From Pseudomonas cichorii (GTDB lineage: Bacteria; Pseudomonadota; Gammaproteobacteria; Pseudomonadales; Pseudomonadaceae): a stretch of DNA of 64,000 nt. Below the pieces are notes generated by a model. It did not search any database. It was not told the origin of the DNA and saw only the letters and a list, made by a program, of their open reading frames with translations. Position numbers and translations under genes: made by a program. Shown in pieces: positions 8,752 to 18,422 of this stretch (positions are counted from its first letter, which is position 1; each line of letters starts with the position of its first letter). The stretch is taken from the NCBI RefSeq assembly GCF_018343775.1, contig NZ_CP074349.1, positions 5,384,001 through 5,448,000 of the forward strand. The letters are read 5' to 3'.

Positions 8752-10019
8752 TGAGATAACCCGCTACGGCGCTCGAAATCACCGTTCTCGAGGAAATACA
8801 TACGGAAGAAATTCGGATCGTAATTGCGCAGGCCTTCGCCTGGCAGCGTAGGCAACTGGGCGTTGACCGCCAGAGGCTGCACCAGATGCGGCGTGACGAT
8901 CATCAGCAGCTCACGCTCATCGCGCTGAATCTGCGAGTTACGGAAAAAAGCGCCCAGAATGGGGATATCGCCAAGTCCCGGAAACTTGTCCACCGAGGCG
9001 ATATTGCTGGAGCTGATCAGGCCGCTGACCACAAAACTTTCCCCGTCGGCCAGGGAAATACTGGTGTCGGTACGTCGCACATTGAGTGCCGGCACAGTGG
9101 TTCCGGAAATGGTGATGCCTGCCGAGAAGTCCAGCTCGCTGACCTCGGGCGCGACCTTGAGCAGAATACGGTCACGTCCGACCACGGTAGGCGTCAACGT
9201 CAGGCGTACGCCGTACTCCTTGTACTCGATGGAAATGCCATTGCCGTCTCCGCTGGGCACCGGCACCGGAAACTCGCCGCCCGCCAGAAAGCTCGCACTC
9301 TGCCCGTTCAACGCCACAAGACTCGGGCGCGCCAGGGTGTAGGCAAAGCCGCTGCCTTCCATGGCGTTGATCATGCCCAGCACCTTGCTGCTGCCACCGC
9401 CCCAGACGATATTGAAGTTGTTGTTATTCAGGCCGATGGCTGGCCGCGTGGAGCCGACCGTGCCTGGCGAGACTGTGACATCGGTTACCGTGCCGGGAGC
9501 GCCGAACAGAAAGTTGTTCGAGCCGGTCCCGAAGATCGAGGTACTGGCCTCCTTGAGCTTGGTACGACTGACTTCAATGAAGCGAATGTCGGTCTGCACC
9601 TGACTTGGCAACTGGGGGTCGAGAGAAGGCACCGGCGCAGGATCGACCAGCGCGGCTGTGCCGCTGCCCCGAACAAACACCATGCTCTGGCGCGGCGAGG
9701 TGGAACAGGCCGTCCAGACCATCAGGCTGGTGGCCCCCGTAGAGACGCCCGTCAGCAGAAAGCCCTGGTTGCCATTGACCAGCACATCGGCCACCTTCGG
9801 ATTACCCACGGCAATCCGGGTGATGGCCACCGGCGAACGAACATCCTGCTGCATGCCTTGCGTGACTTCCAGCACGGTCGGCATGGCCGCCAGACTTGCA
9901 CAGCCATTGCCGGCATTACTGGCAGTGCTCGAAGCTGCCCAGCTTGAATCAACGCCCAGTCCAGCGAACAGCAAAAACAGCGCGTGACGTTTTAAGACCG
10001 GTACGAAACAACGGCTCAT
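8748..10019 (-). CDS. rcpA: RcpA/CpaC outer-membrane secretin
   Basis: A 423-residue secretin. It has an N-terminal signal peptide (cleavage near residue 28, after SSWAAS), a BON/N-domain region (TQGMQQDVRSPVAITRIAVG) and a C-terminal secretin domain with RRTDTSISLADGESFVVSGL and a long C-terminal DERELLMIVTPHLVQPL. It forms the outer-membrane channel for Flp pili. ATG at 10019 is preferred to the TTG codon just before it. The tadZ ATG overlaps its stop codon. Confidence 0.92.
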   Translation of the reverse strand: MSRCFVPVLKRHALFLLFAGLGVDSSWAASSTASNAGNGCASLAAMPTVLEVTQGMQQDVRSPVAITRIAVGNPKVADVLVNGNQGFLLTGVSTGATSLMVWTACSTSPRQSMVFVRGSGTAALVDPAPVPSLDPQLPSQVQTDIRFIEVSRTKLKEASTSIFGTGSNNFLFGAPGTVTDVTVSPGTVGSTRPAIGLNNNNFNIVWGGGSSKVLGMINAMEGSGFAYTLARPSLVALNGQSASFLAGGEFPVPVPSGDGNGISIEYKEYGVRLTLTPTVVGRDRILLKVAPEVSELDFSAGITISGTTVPALNVRRTDTSISLADGESFVVSGLISSSNIASVDKFPGLGDIPILGAFFRNSQIQRDERELLMIVTPHLVQPLAVNAQLPTLPGEGLRNYDPNFFRMYFLENGDFERRSGLSQ

Positions 10020-10038
10020 CAAATGCTTCCTTGCTCGA

Positions 10039-10995
10039 TCAGGGAGTTTGTTGCGTTACCTGGTTGCCGCGTATCACCTCGACACCACGAGATCCACGAG
10101 ACGCACCGCCATGCTGGTTGCCTCCACCACTGAGGGCCAACTGGCTGAACTGCACCAGGTCGCGTCTGGCCGTATCCAGGCGTACGGCAACATCGGGGCG
10201 GCCGGGGTCACCGGTCCAGTAATCCTGCAGATTGCCTTCATCGGCACTGCGCACGGCCAGACGCAACACGCCAGTCTGGGTGGCCAGCAGCAAGCGGCTC
10301 AGCAAGGCTTCGGGCACCGCCACCACTACGCTCCTGGCATTTATGCGTTGCTGCTCCAGTTGGAAGCGCTCGTCGGCACTGATGTTGTGGGCAGGCTTGC
10401 CGTCGCGAGTCAGCCCGAGCAGCCCACCTACACTCAGGATTCTCAAGGCGGGCACCACCACCTGACTGGAGCGAACAGGGTTGGCAGTGTCTTCGGGGAG
10501 ATAAAGCAGAACGTCGACATAATCGCCGGGGCTGAGCAGCCCGCCAGCACCAATCACCTCATCGACGGACAAGGCCAGTGCCCGTTCGTCGGGACGAATC
10601 ATCCGCGCCAGGGTGCCACCCGCCTCGAAACTGCTTTCACTCAGCCAGGTCCCTGCCGCCAGTGGACGCCAGGTGCGGCGTTCGAGCACGTCTTCGATCT
10701 TGCTGAAACTGCCGACAGGCGCGACCTTGAGACGCTCGATCAGCAGATCGTCTTCCTTGAGAGAAGTGTAGGGAGGCACATCGCGCGCCAGCACCACGAC
10801 ACTCTGGCGCAGCGCTTCTTCGACGGGCGGCGCAGGCGGCGCGACCTCCACGGGAGGCGGTGCCTGTACGACGGGGGCCTCCACAGGAGGGGGCGGCGGC
10901 GCTGGCTCTTTACTGACCACTATTCCCAGATACCCGGCAACCAGTGCACCGAGTAAAAAAACGATAGCGAGCACCATGGTGATACGACTGCTCAT
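10039..10995 (-). CDS. rcpC: RcpC/CpaB pilus assembly protein
   Basis: About 318 residues. One N-terminal membrane segment (TMVLAIVFLLGALVAGYLGI) is followed by a proline-rich linker with repeated PPPPVEAP/PPVEVAPPAPP (about residues 30-60), then a SAF domain (VVVLARDVPPYTSLKEDDLL) and the CpaB/RcpC C-terminal domain. It is a periplasmic partner of RcpA in the Tad channel. The start at 10995 is supported by AAGGAAG at the right distance; the longer in-frame start at 11031 has no such site. It is the first gene of the eight-gene minus-strand tad operon, facing flp. Confidence 0.9.
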   Translation of the reverse strand: MSSRITMVLAIVFLLGALVAGYLGIVVSKEPAPPPPPVEAPVVQAPPPVEVAPPAPPVEEALRQSVVVLARDVPPYTSLKEDDLLIERLKVAPVGSFSKIEDVLERRTWRPLAAGTWLSESSFEAGGTLARMIRPDERALALSVDEVIGAGGLLSPGDYVDVLLYLPEDTANPVRSSQVVVPALRILSVGGLLGLTRDGKPAHNISADERFQLEQQRINARSVVVAVPEALLSRLLLATQTGVLRLAVRSADEGNLQDYWTGDPGRPDVAVRLDTARRDLVQFSQLALSGGGNQHGGASRGSRGVEVIRGNQVTQQTP

Positions 10996-11287
10996 GGCAA
11001 CGCTTCCTTTGTCATCGCATGACCACCTCAATCCAACGCATCAACTTCGCAATAGCAATGAAGAACAATCACATGCCGCTCTTTTGAAGGTAGCCCACAC
11101 CACCCAAAACGCCATCAAGGTCGGTGAAATATCCCTCTCTGGATGGTCTGGAAAGGCGATTTATAACTTTGTGATTAATGCTTTATTACGGTTGTGGGTT
11201 CGCGAGTTGGAGGCAATGCTGTAAGTGCAAAGGTTGTACGAAATTGCGGGTATGAGCCGCGCCATGAAGGGTGCAAGGAGAATCGAG
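10996..11287. promoter_or_regulatory. Divergent intergenic region between rcpC and flp
   Basis: This 292-base gap separates the first gene of the tad operon from flp and must carry the promoters for both. It is more AT-rich than its surroundings around 11155-11195. I could not pick out a convincing -35/-10 pair or a copy of the palindromes found upstream of pprB. A PprB site is expected from the family's biology but not identified. Confidence 0.5.
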
Positions 11288-11491
11288 ATGTTCCTTACCA
11301 ATCTGTACATACGCGTCTATACGCACATTCAGGCCTTCCTGAAAAACCGGGAAGCCGCTTCGGCTATCGAGTACGTACTTCTGGCTGCCATGGTGGCCGT
11401 GGCCATTGTTGCCTTCGTGCCAGCCATCAGTGCTCAAGTGCGAGTCATCTTCAACCAGGTTCTGGTCGCATTGGGCGGTACGGCAGTCTGA
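11288..11491 (+). CDS. flp: Flp major pilin precursor
   Basis: A 67-residue prepilin: a 23-residue leader (MFLTNLYIRVYTHIQAFLKN then REA), followed by ASAIEYVLLAAMVAVAIVAF. The Glu-Tyr pair at +5/+6 and the following hydrophobic helix are the Flp signature. The ATG at 11288 is chosen because AAGGAG lies eight bases upstream; the longer frame beginning at 11225 lacks a site and adds 21 irrelevant residues. The residue before the predicted cut is Ala rather than the usual Gly. After FppA processing it would polymerise into Tad pili through TadABC and RcpAC. The transcript runs divergently from the tad operon. Confidence 0.9.
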   Translation: MFLTNLYIRVYTHIQAFLKNREAASAIEYVLLAAMVAVAIVAFVPAISAQVRVIFNQVLVALGGTAV

Positions 11492-11560
11492 CGCTTGATT
11501 GAACGAGGATAAAGTGTTGTAAGATCCGAGGCCGTTACCAACGTTTTCAAGGGTATCTAT

Positions 11561-11968
11561 ATGGCCGTCCACCCCACACGCCAACAGCTGCTTCTGGTTG
11601 ATGACGAAGAGGACGCCAATGAAGAGTTGGCAGAACTGCTCGAAGGCGAGGGGTTCTGCTGCTTCACTGCTTCCTCCGTCAAGATGGCTCTGCAGCAGTT
11701 GACACGCCATCCGGACATTGCGCTTGTCATCACCGACCTGCGCATGCCGGAAGAGAGCGGTATTCAGTTGATCAAACGCCTGCGTGAACACACTTCGCGC
11801 CAGCACCTGCCTGTGATCGTCACTTCGGGGCATGCCGATATGGAGGACGTCAGCGACTTGCTGCGCCTGCAGGTACTGGATCTGTTCCGCAAGCCGATTT
11901 ACCACGTCCGCCTGCTGGAAACCCTCAACAACCTCTTTCCCGAGCCGAAAATCTTTCAGGTGCAATGA
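11561..11968 (+). CDS. Stand-alone receiver-domain response regulator
   Basis: A 135-residue protein consisting of a single receiver domain: QLLLVDDEEDANEELAELL with the acidic pocket near residues 14-16, phosphoacceptor Asp in VITDLRMPEESG (about residue 60), Ser/Thr in VIVTSGHADM and Lys in LFRKPIYH. It has no output domain, so it would act by phosphotransfer or protein contact, for instance as part of the PprA phosphorelay. It lies 69 bases after flp in the same direction and could be co-transcribed. AAGGG precedes the ATG. Confidence 0.85.
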   Translation: MAVHPTRQQLLLVDDEEDANEELAELLEGEGFCCFTASSVKMALQQLTRHPDIALVITDLRMPEESGIQLIKRLREHTSRQHLPVIVTSGHADMEDVSDLLRLQVLDLFRKPIYHVRLLETLNNLFPEPKIFQVQ

Positions 11969-12051
11969 CACGAACCTTCATGATCCACGGAACTAGCCAT
12001 ACTGCTCCATAGCCAAAGCGAGCAGACCTATAACGTGATCAGGATGCACAA

Positions 12052-12345
12052 ATGAAGGTAGAAAGCTTTTTTGAATGGCTGGGCCAGGCAATCGGGTCCG
12101 TGATCCGCTTCGTGGTGGATACTCTTGCCTGGCTGTTCAACGGTTTCACCCATGCCGGCGGCAACTTCGTGGACGGTTTGTCCCGCACCCTGGGCATGGA
12201 CGCTTCACTGATCAGCATCGTTGCACTGGTCATCGGCCTGATGCTTCTGTACTCCGCCATCCGTGCCTTCATGCGCGCCTCCATCATCATGGGCATCATC
12301 TGGCTGGCGCTGGGACTGTGGCTGCTGAGCTGGATCATTCACTGA
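12052..12345 (+). CDS. Small membrane protein of unknown function
   Basis: A 97-residue protein with an amphipathic start (MKVESFFEWLGQAIGSVIRF) and two strong hydrophobic segments (SLISIVALVIGLMLLYSAIR and ASIIMGIIWLALGLWLLSWI, residues about 51-96). AGGA lies eight bases before the ATG. I do not recognise a named family. It sits between the tad-linked regulator and the MATE exporter, in the same direction as both, with no evidence of function. Confidence 0.75.
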   Translation: MKVESFFEWLGQAIGSVIRFVVDTLAWLFNGFTHAGGNFVDGLSRTLGMDASLISIVALVIGLMLLYSAIRAFMRASIIMGIIWLALGLWLLSWIIH

Positions 12346-12415
12346 CCGTCACACACCCCGTGCGCTTCAACTGACCGGCATTACGGCTACAATGCCCGCC
12401 TTGCCGGGAGTCCTC

Positions 12416-13756
12416 ATGTCCAAGTTGTCCAGCGATTGGCGCCATCGCCCCACTCATCATCGAGTCTGGGGCATGGCGCTACCGATGATTCTGTCGAATA
12501 TCTCAGTACCGCTGGTGGCGCTGGTGGACACCGCCGTGATCGGCCACCTGCCCCACGCCCATCAACTGGGCGCAGTCGCGGTGGGGGCCACGCTCTATAC
12601 CTTCCTGGCCTGGGCCATGGGTTTTCTGCGCATGGGCACCACCGGCTTCGCTGCCCAGGCTGCCGGGCGTAGCGACGGCGCGGCGTTGCGCCAGATTCTG
12701 CTGCAAGGCCTGCTGCTGGCGATGGGGCTGGCCTGCCTGCTGGGACTGATTGCCCTGCCCTTCAGTCATCTGGCCCTGTCGTTGATGCAGCCCTCGGCCG
12801 ACCTGCAACAGATGACCCTGGATTTCTTCCACGCCCGGCTTTTCGGCCTGCCTGCGGCACTGGCCACGTATGCGCTGGTGGGCTGGTTTCTCGGCACCCA
12901 GAACGCCAGGGCGCCGCTGGCCATTCTGTTGATCACCAATGCGGTGAACATCCTTCTCAACCTGTGGTTCGTTCTGGGCCTGGACTGGGGAGTGGTCGGC
13001 TCGGCGCGGGCTTCGGTGCTGGCAGAGTGGACCGGTGCATTGATCGGTCTGTTCATGGCTCGCAACGCTCTGCGGGCCTGGCCGGGCAGGATCGTCTGGG
13101 CAGCCTTGAAACTCTGGAGCAACTGGCGCCCGCTGCTGGCGGTCAACCGCGACATCTTCATTCGTACCCTGGCGCTGCAGTCGATCATGTTCCTGATCAC
13201 CGCCCAGGGCGCTCGACTGGGAGATGCCACCGTCGCCGCCAATGCATTGCTGCTCAACGGCCTGCTGCTGACGTCCCACGCACTGGACGGGCTGGCCCAT
13301 GCCGTGGAAGCCTTGTGCGGGCATGCCATCGGAGCGAGTGACCGCACGGCATTACGTCGCTCTCTGGTGGTCGCCGGTGGCTGGTCCCTGATTGCCAGCC
13401 TGGCCTTTGCGCTGTTGTTCCTGACGGGCGGGCATCTCTTCGTGCAGATGCAGACCAACATCCCCGAAGTGCGTGAAACCGCCCTTGTCTATTTGCCCTA
13501 TCTGGCTGCCATGCCCCTGCTCGCGGTCTGGAGTTATTTGCTGGACGGCCTGTTCATCGGCGCCACACGCGCCCGTGAAATGCGCAATGCGATGCTGATC
13601 AGCGTTGCCCTGATCGCTCCCGTCGCCTTTTTCGCCGTCGACCAGGGCAACCATGGACTCTGGCTGACGTTCATGACCTTCACCCTGGTGCGTGGCTTGA
13701 GCCTTGGGACCATCGCCTGGCGCCTGAACCGCAAGGACGGCTGGTTCGCCTATTGA
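12416..13756 (+). CDS. MATE-family multidrug/toxin exporter (DinF/NorM-like)
   Basis: A 446-residue protein with about twelve membrane segments and the two-fold repeat of MATE antiporters. The first repeat opens with HHRVWGMALPMILSNISVPL, and PLVALVDTAVIGHL is the typical DinF-branch segment in helix 1-2. Such proteins exchange organic cations or other toxic compounds for H+ or Na+ at the inner membrane. The ATG at 12416 follows GGGAG; the longer in-frame ATG at 12392 is less well supported. The 3' end overlaps the convergent vgrG end by seven bases. Confidence 0.88.
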   Translation: MSKLSSDWRHRPTHHRVWGMALPMILSNISVPLVALVDTAVIGHLPHAHQLGAVAVGATLYTFLAWAMGFLRMGTTGFAAQAAGRSDGAALRQILLQGLLLAMGLACLLGLIALPFSHLALSLMQPSADLQQMTLDFFHARLFGLPAALATYALVGWFLGTQNARAPLAILLITNAVNILLNLWFVLGLDWGVVGSARASVLAEWTGALIGLFMARNALRAWPGRIVWAALKLWSNWRPLLAVNRDIFIRTLALQSIMFLITAQGARLGDATVAANALLLNGLLLTSHALDGLAHAVEALCGHAIGASDRTALRRSLVVAGGWSLIASLAFALLFLTGGHLFVQMQTNIPEVRETALVYLPYLAAMPLLAVWSYLLDGLFIGATRAREMRNAMLISVALIAPVAFFAVDQGNHGLWLTFMTFTLVRGLSLGTIAWRLNRKDGWFAY

Positions 13757-15150
13757 TCGCTCTCGGCCATCCTGCCGGCAAAGGTGATTCTCGGGCTGGT
13801 CAGGGTCAGACCGCTTGAATCAAGCCGCACCCGACTGGAACCGATGCTTAACGACAGCTCGCTGCCCTCTTCAAACGACACGGTCGGCCCGTTATCCAGA
13901 CGAAAGCGGCGCTTCTCGCCCAAGATCATCTGCCAGTCCAGTTGCGCCTGCACGCTGTCGGCGGGCAAGGCTCTTTCGCACGGGCTGAAAGCTGGCTTAC
14001 AGGCACGAGAATGCAGGCAGGCAGTAATCACAGGGCGATCCATATCGTCATCGAGCAAACTCACCAGCACTTCCATCCCGCCGGTAAACACCCATTCAAG
14101 CCCCTGCATCACCGGTAGCCAGCAATCGTTGTAACGCGCACCACATCCCTGCAACCCCCACTCGAACTGCACCTTCAGACGCCCCACCGAATCGCGCTCG
14201 ACCTCCTGCCCCGGCGGACCGACGACCCAGGCCCGCTGCAACTGCGGCACCTTCGCACGTGGCTGCGGCTCAGGCACGCTGAAGCCCACTTCCCAGGGAA
14301 CAGCCTGAAAACGATTGGTATAACCCTCACCGTCTTCAGCTTCCGACCCCGGTTCAACGCAGTGATGCTCGACCTGGTTGACCAGCCACATGTGGTTCCA
14401 CTCGGTTTCCGGGTGACCGGTCAGCGGCAGCAGATACCCCGAGACCACAAATGGCAGGCTGCTTTCGCCTTCGGCCCGCTGCCGGGAGCGACTGCCTGGC
14501 AAGTCCTGGCCCTGGGTGGTGACAGCAAAACGGGTGACGCCCTGTCGGTGTGGCAATTGCTGCCAGGGCGCCGCAGGCGCAGGACGAAAACCGCGCAGGC
14601 TATCGCCAAAGACCAGTTCATGGCGCTGGCGAGAATGAATGAAGTGATAGTGAATGCCCTCTTCGGCACACAGACGCGCCAACAGTTGCAGGTCAGACTC
14701 CTGATATTGCGCGCAATACTCACGCTCGCGGCATTGGGTTTTCAGCTCGAAGCGATAGCTGCCCTTGCGCAGCCCATGCTCTTCCAGAACCCTGGCAATA
14801 ATCTGCGGGGCGGTCATGTGTTGAAAGATGCGCTGGTTGTAACGCTGCCCGAGACAGGCCAGCCGAGGGCCGACCTTCAATCGATAACAAGCAGGCCCGG
14901 GCCGGAAATGACTGCGCACCGCACTGTGGATCTGGCCATGAAAGCCATGACTACCATCTTTGAAACTCAGGAATACCGGCTTGTACATCAGGCTTGCCAG
15001 ATCCACATCGAGGCTTTCGTTGACGACTTCCAGCTCGAAGGCAAACGGCTGACTGATCGCTTCCGTACCCCGTAACCAGAGGACGGTAAAACAATGACGC
15101 AGACGGGCGATCTCCAGACGAAAAAGCGGCGCGCTGGCGGGATCGGGCAT
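13750..15150 (-). CDS. vgrG: Type VI secretion tip protein VgrG (orphan)
   Basis: A 466-residue VgrG. The N-terminal gp27-like part (FRLEIARLRHCFTVLWLRGTE ... PFAFELEVVNESLDVDLASL) is followed by the Rhs/VgrG region (QYQESDLQLLARLCAEEGIH), the OB/gp5-like core (VGRLKVQFEWGLQGCGARY ... WLPVMQGLEWVFTGGMEVLV) and a short beta-helix tail ending near LTSPRITFAG. VgrG trimers form the spike of the T6SS and carry effectors. There is no C-terminal toxin extension and no PAAR, chaperone or effector gene next to it, so it is an orphan spike gene. The ATG at 15150 removes a 49-residue N-terminal extension that does not fit the family. Confidence 0.88.
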   Translation of the reverse strand: MPDPASAPLFRLEIARLRHCFTVLWLRGTEAISQPFAFELEVVNESLDVDLASLMYKPVFLSFKDGSHGFHGQIHSAVRSHFRPGPACYRLKVGPRLACLGQRYNQRIFQHMTAPQIIARVLEEHGLRKGSYRFELKTQCREREYCAQYQESDLQLLARLCAEEGIHYHFIHSRQRHELVFGDSLRGFRPAPAAPWQQLPHRQGVTRFAVTTQGQDLPGSRSRQRAEGESSLPFVVSGYLLPLTGHPETEWNHMWLVNQVEHHCVEPGSEAEDGEGYTNRFQAVPWEVGFSVPEPQPRAKVPQLQRAWVVGPPGQEVERDSVGRLKVQFEWGLQGCGARYNDCWLPVMQGLEWVFTGGMEVLVSLLDDDMDRPVITACLHSRACKPAFSPCERALPADSVQAQLDWQMILGEKRRFRLDNGPTVSFEEGSELSLSIGSSRVRLDSSGLTLTSPRITFAGRMAESDQ

Positions 15151-15275
15151 GAGGGTGTTCTCTACAGAGGAATCCGAGCGGCGATTCTGGCCGAGAAGCG
15201 GGATCGAGTAGAGGGCAAAAGGCAGAACAGGAAGCTGCCTACATGTGAAGAGGTTTTGGACTACACAATGATTGA

Positions 15276-15323
15276 TCGCGAATGAATTCGCTCCCACAGG
15301 TGCAGGAGCGAATTCATTCGCGA
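15276..15323. repeat. REP palindrome, family R2, copy 1
   Basis: Two inverted arms, TCGCGAATGAATTCGCTCC and GGAGCGAATTCATTCGCGA, separated by about ten bases form a near-perfect hairpin. It lies between the vgrG start and the speA stop and may also act as a transcription end for vgrG's upstream neighbourhood. Related copies are at about 39800, 47388 and 51936. Confidence 0.8.
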
Positions 15324-15327
15324 AAAG

Positions 15328-17241
<1,914 letters not shown>

Positions 17242-17329
17242 CGAAGTCCCCTATAGATAAGTCATGTAGCGCCGCCCCAATGACAGGCATGCGCAGTGTA
17301 GAGAGTGGAAATGACGGTTTGGTTCTCGC

Positions 17330-17701
17330 TCAGCCGCCGGACTTTTTGGCCTTGAAACCTTTCTTGACCAGTTCCGCCAGCAACAGCTCGACGTGATCGC
17401 CCTGAATCTCGATCACTCCGTCCTTGAGGGCTCCGCCCGTGCCGCAACGCTGCTTGAGCGCCTTGGCCAGTTCCTTGAGCCCATCCTCGGCCAGTGGCAC
17501 GCCCGTGATGGTGGTCACGGTCTTGCCTCCACGGCCTTTGCTCTCGCGCCGCACGCGCGCAATACCGTCTCCCTCGGGGATGACGTTCTGCTTGCAGGTA
17601 CAGGCATCGACAGGCTGACGACATTCGGGACAATGACGCCCTGCGTCGGTTGAAAACACCAAGCCACCCAGGGCGGCGAAGGATGCGGCTTTCTTAGCCA
17701 C
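17330..17701 (-). CDS. yciH: SUI1/YciH-type translation initiation factor-like protein
   Basis: A 123-residue SUI1-fold protein related to eukaryotic eIF1. The C-terminal SUI1 domain shows RGGKTVTTITGVPLAEDGLK and LKDGVIEIQGDHVELLLAEL. The N-terminal third carries a CPEC...CTC cysteine cluster (residues 24-37) that could bind zinc. YciH in E. coli influences initiation fidelity; the physiological role in pseudomonads is not clear. It stands alone, upstream of speA on the same strand. Confidence 0.88.
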   Translation of the reverse strand: MAKKAASFAALGGLVFSTDAGRHCPECRQPVDACTCKQNVIPEGDGIARVRRESKGRGGKTVTTITGVPLAEDGLKELAKALKQRCGTGGALKDGVIEIQGDHVELLLAELVKKGFKAKKSGG

Positions 17702-17876
17702 TGGAAATCCTCTTGTTGAGGACTGAAGACGGGCCGGGCTCGATCGTGAGCCTTCGACCGCGAAGCCCCACTCTGGCAGGGGCAGCGCTACTGGAACGGC
17801 ATGGCCGGCCCAGTTTTAAAAGGTCGCGCAGTGTACCGGCAAAAAGCATGCTTGCTAAGAGCCTGAATGCGCCAAT

Positions 17877-18422
17877 TTACTGAACATTTGCGACCTGCTC
17901 CAGATAGCGTTTCAACGCTGCCAGAGAGTCCGGGCAATAAGGCTTTTCGGCAGTTTCTGCCAAGACCTGGGCCACCGGGATGAAGCGCGCCTGCAAGACC
18001 TCTTCAGGTTGCAGGCTCAGAGGCCCGTCCCAGACGGCGGAAAATACCGCGCACCAGATCCGGTTGCCCGGCTGATCGAAGAGAAACTGCTCATGGGCCT
18101 GCAACGCAACACCGCCAACACCCAGCTCTTCCTCAAGCTCACGGGCAGCCGACTCGGCATAGCTTTCACCGGCCTGCACCATGCCTCCCGCCGCCACATC
18201 CCAGAAACCGGGATAAATGGCTTTGCTCAGGGTGCGCTGGTGAACGCAAAGCTCGCCTGCCGAATTGAACAGCAAGATATAAGTGCCTCGCCCGATCAGG
18301 CCACGCTCGCGCAGTTCGGCCCGAGGGAGCGAACCCTGGAGCCGGTCCTGCTCATCGACCCAGGCGATCTGCTCGGCGTCCGAGGCGGCGCGATGCGCGG
18401 CCTCTTGCGCAGAAACGTCCAT
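17877..18422 (-). CDS. NUDIX hydrolase
   Basis: A 181-residue NUDIX protein with a full Nudix box: GGMVQAGESYAESAARELEEELG (Gly, Glu, then REL-EEL-G), at about residues 80-105. The N-terminal part (DEQDRLQGSLPRAELRERGL) resembles the YfcD/isopentenyl-diphosphate-isomerase-like branch, so hydrolysis of a nucleoside-diphosphate-linked compound is likely but the substrate is unknown. The ATG at 18422 overlaps the stop of the upstream DUF2333 gene (ATGA), indicating co-translation; a longer in-frame start at 18551 lies inside that gene and is rejected. Confidence 0.88.
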   Translation of the reverse strand: MDVSAQEAAHRAASDAEQIAWVDEQDRLQGSLPRAELRERGLIGRGTYILLFNSAGELCVHQRTLSKAIYPGFWDVAAGGMVQAGESYAESAARELEEELGVGGVALQAHEQFLFDQPGNRIWCAVFSAVWDGPLSLQPEEVLQARFIPVAQVLAETAEKPYCPDSLAALKRYLEQVANVQ

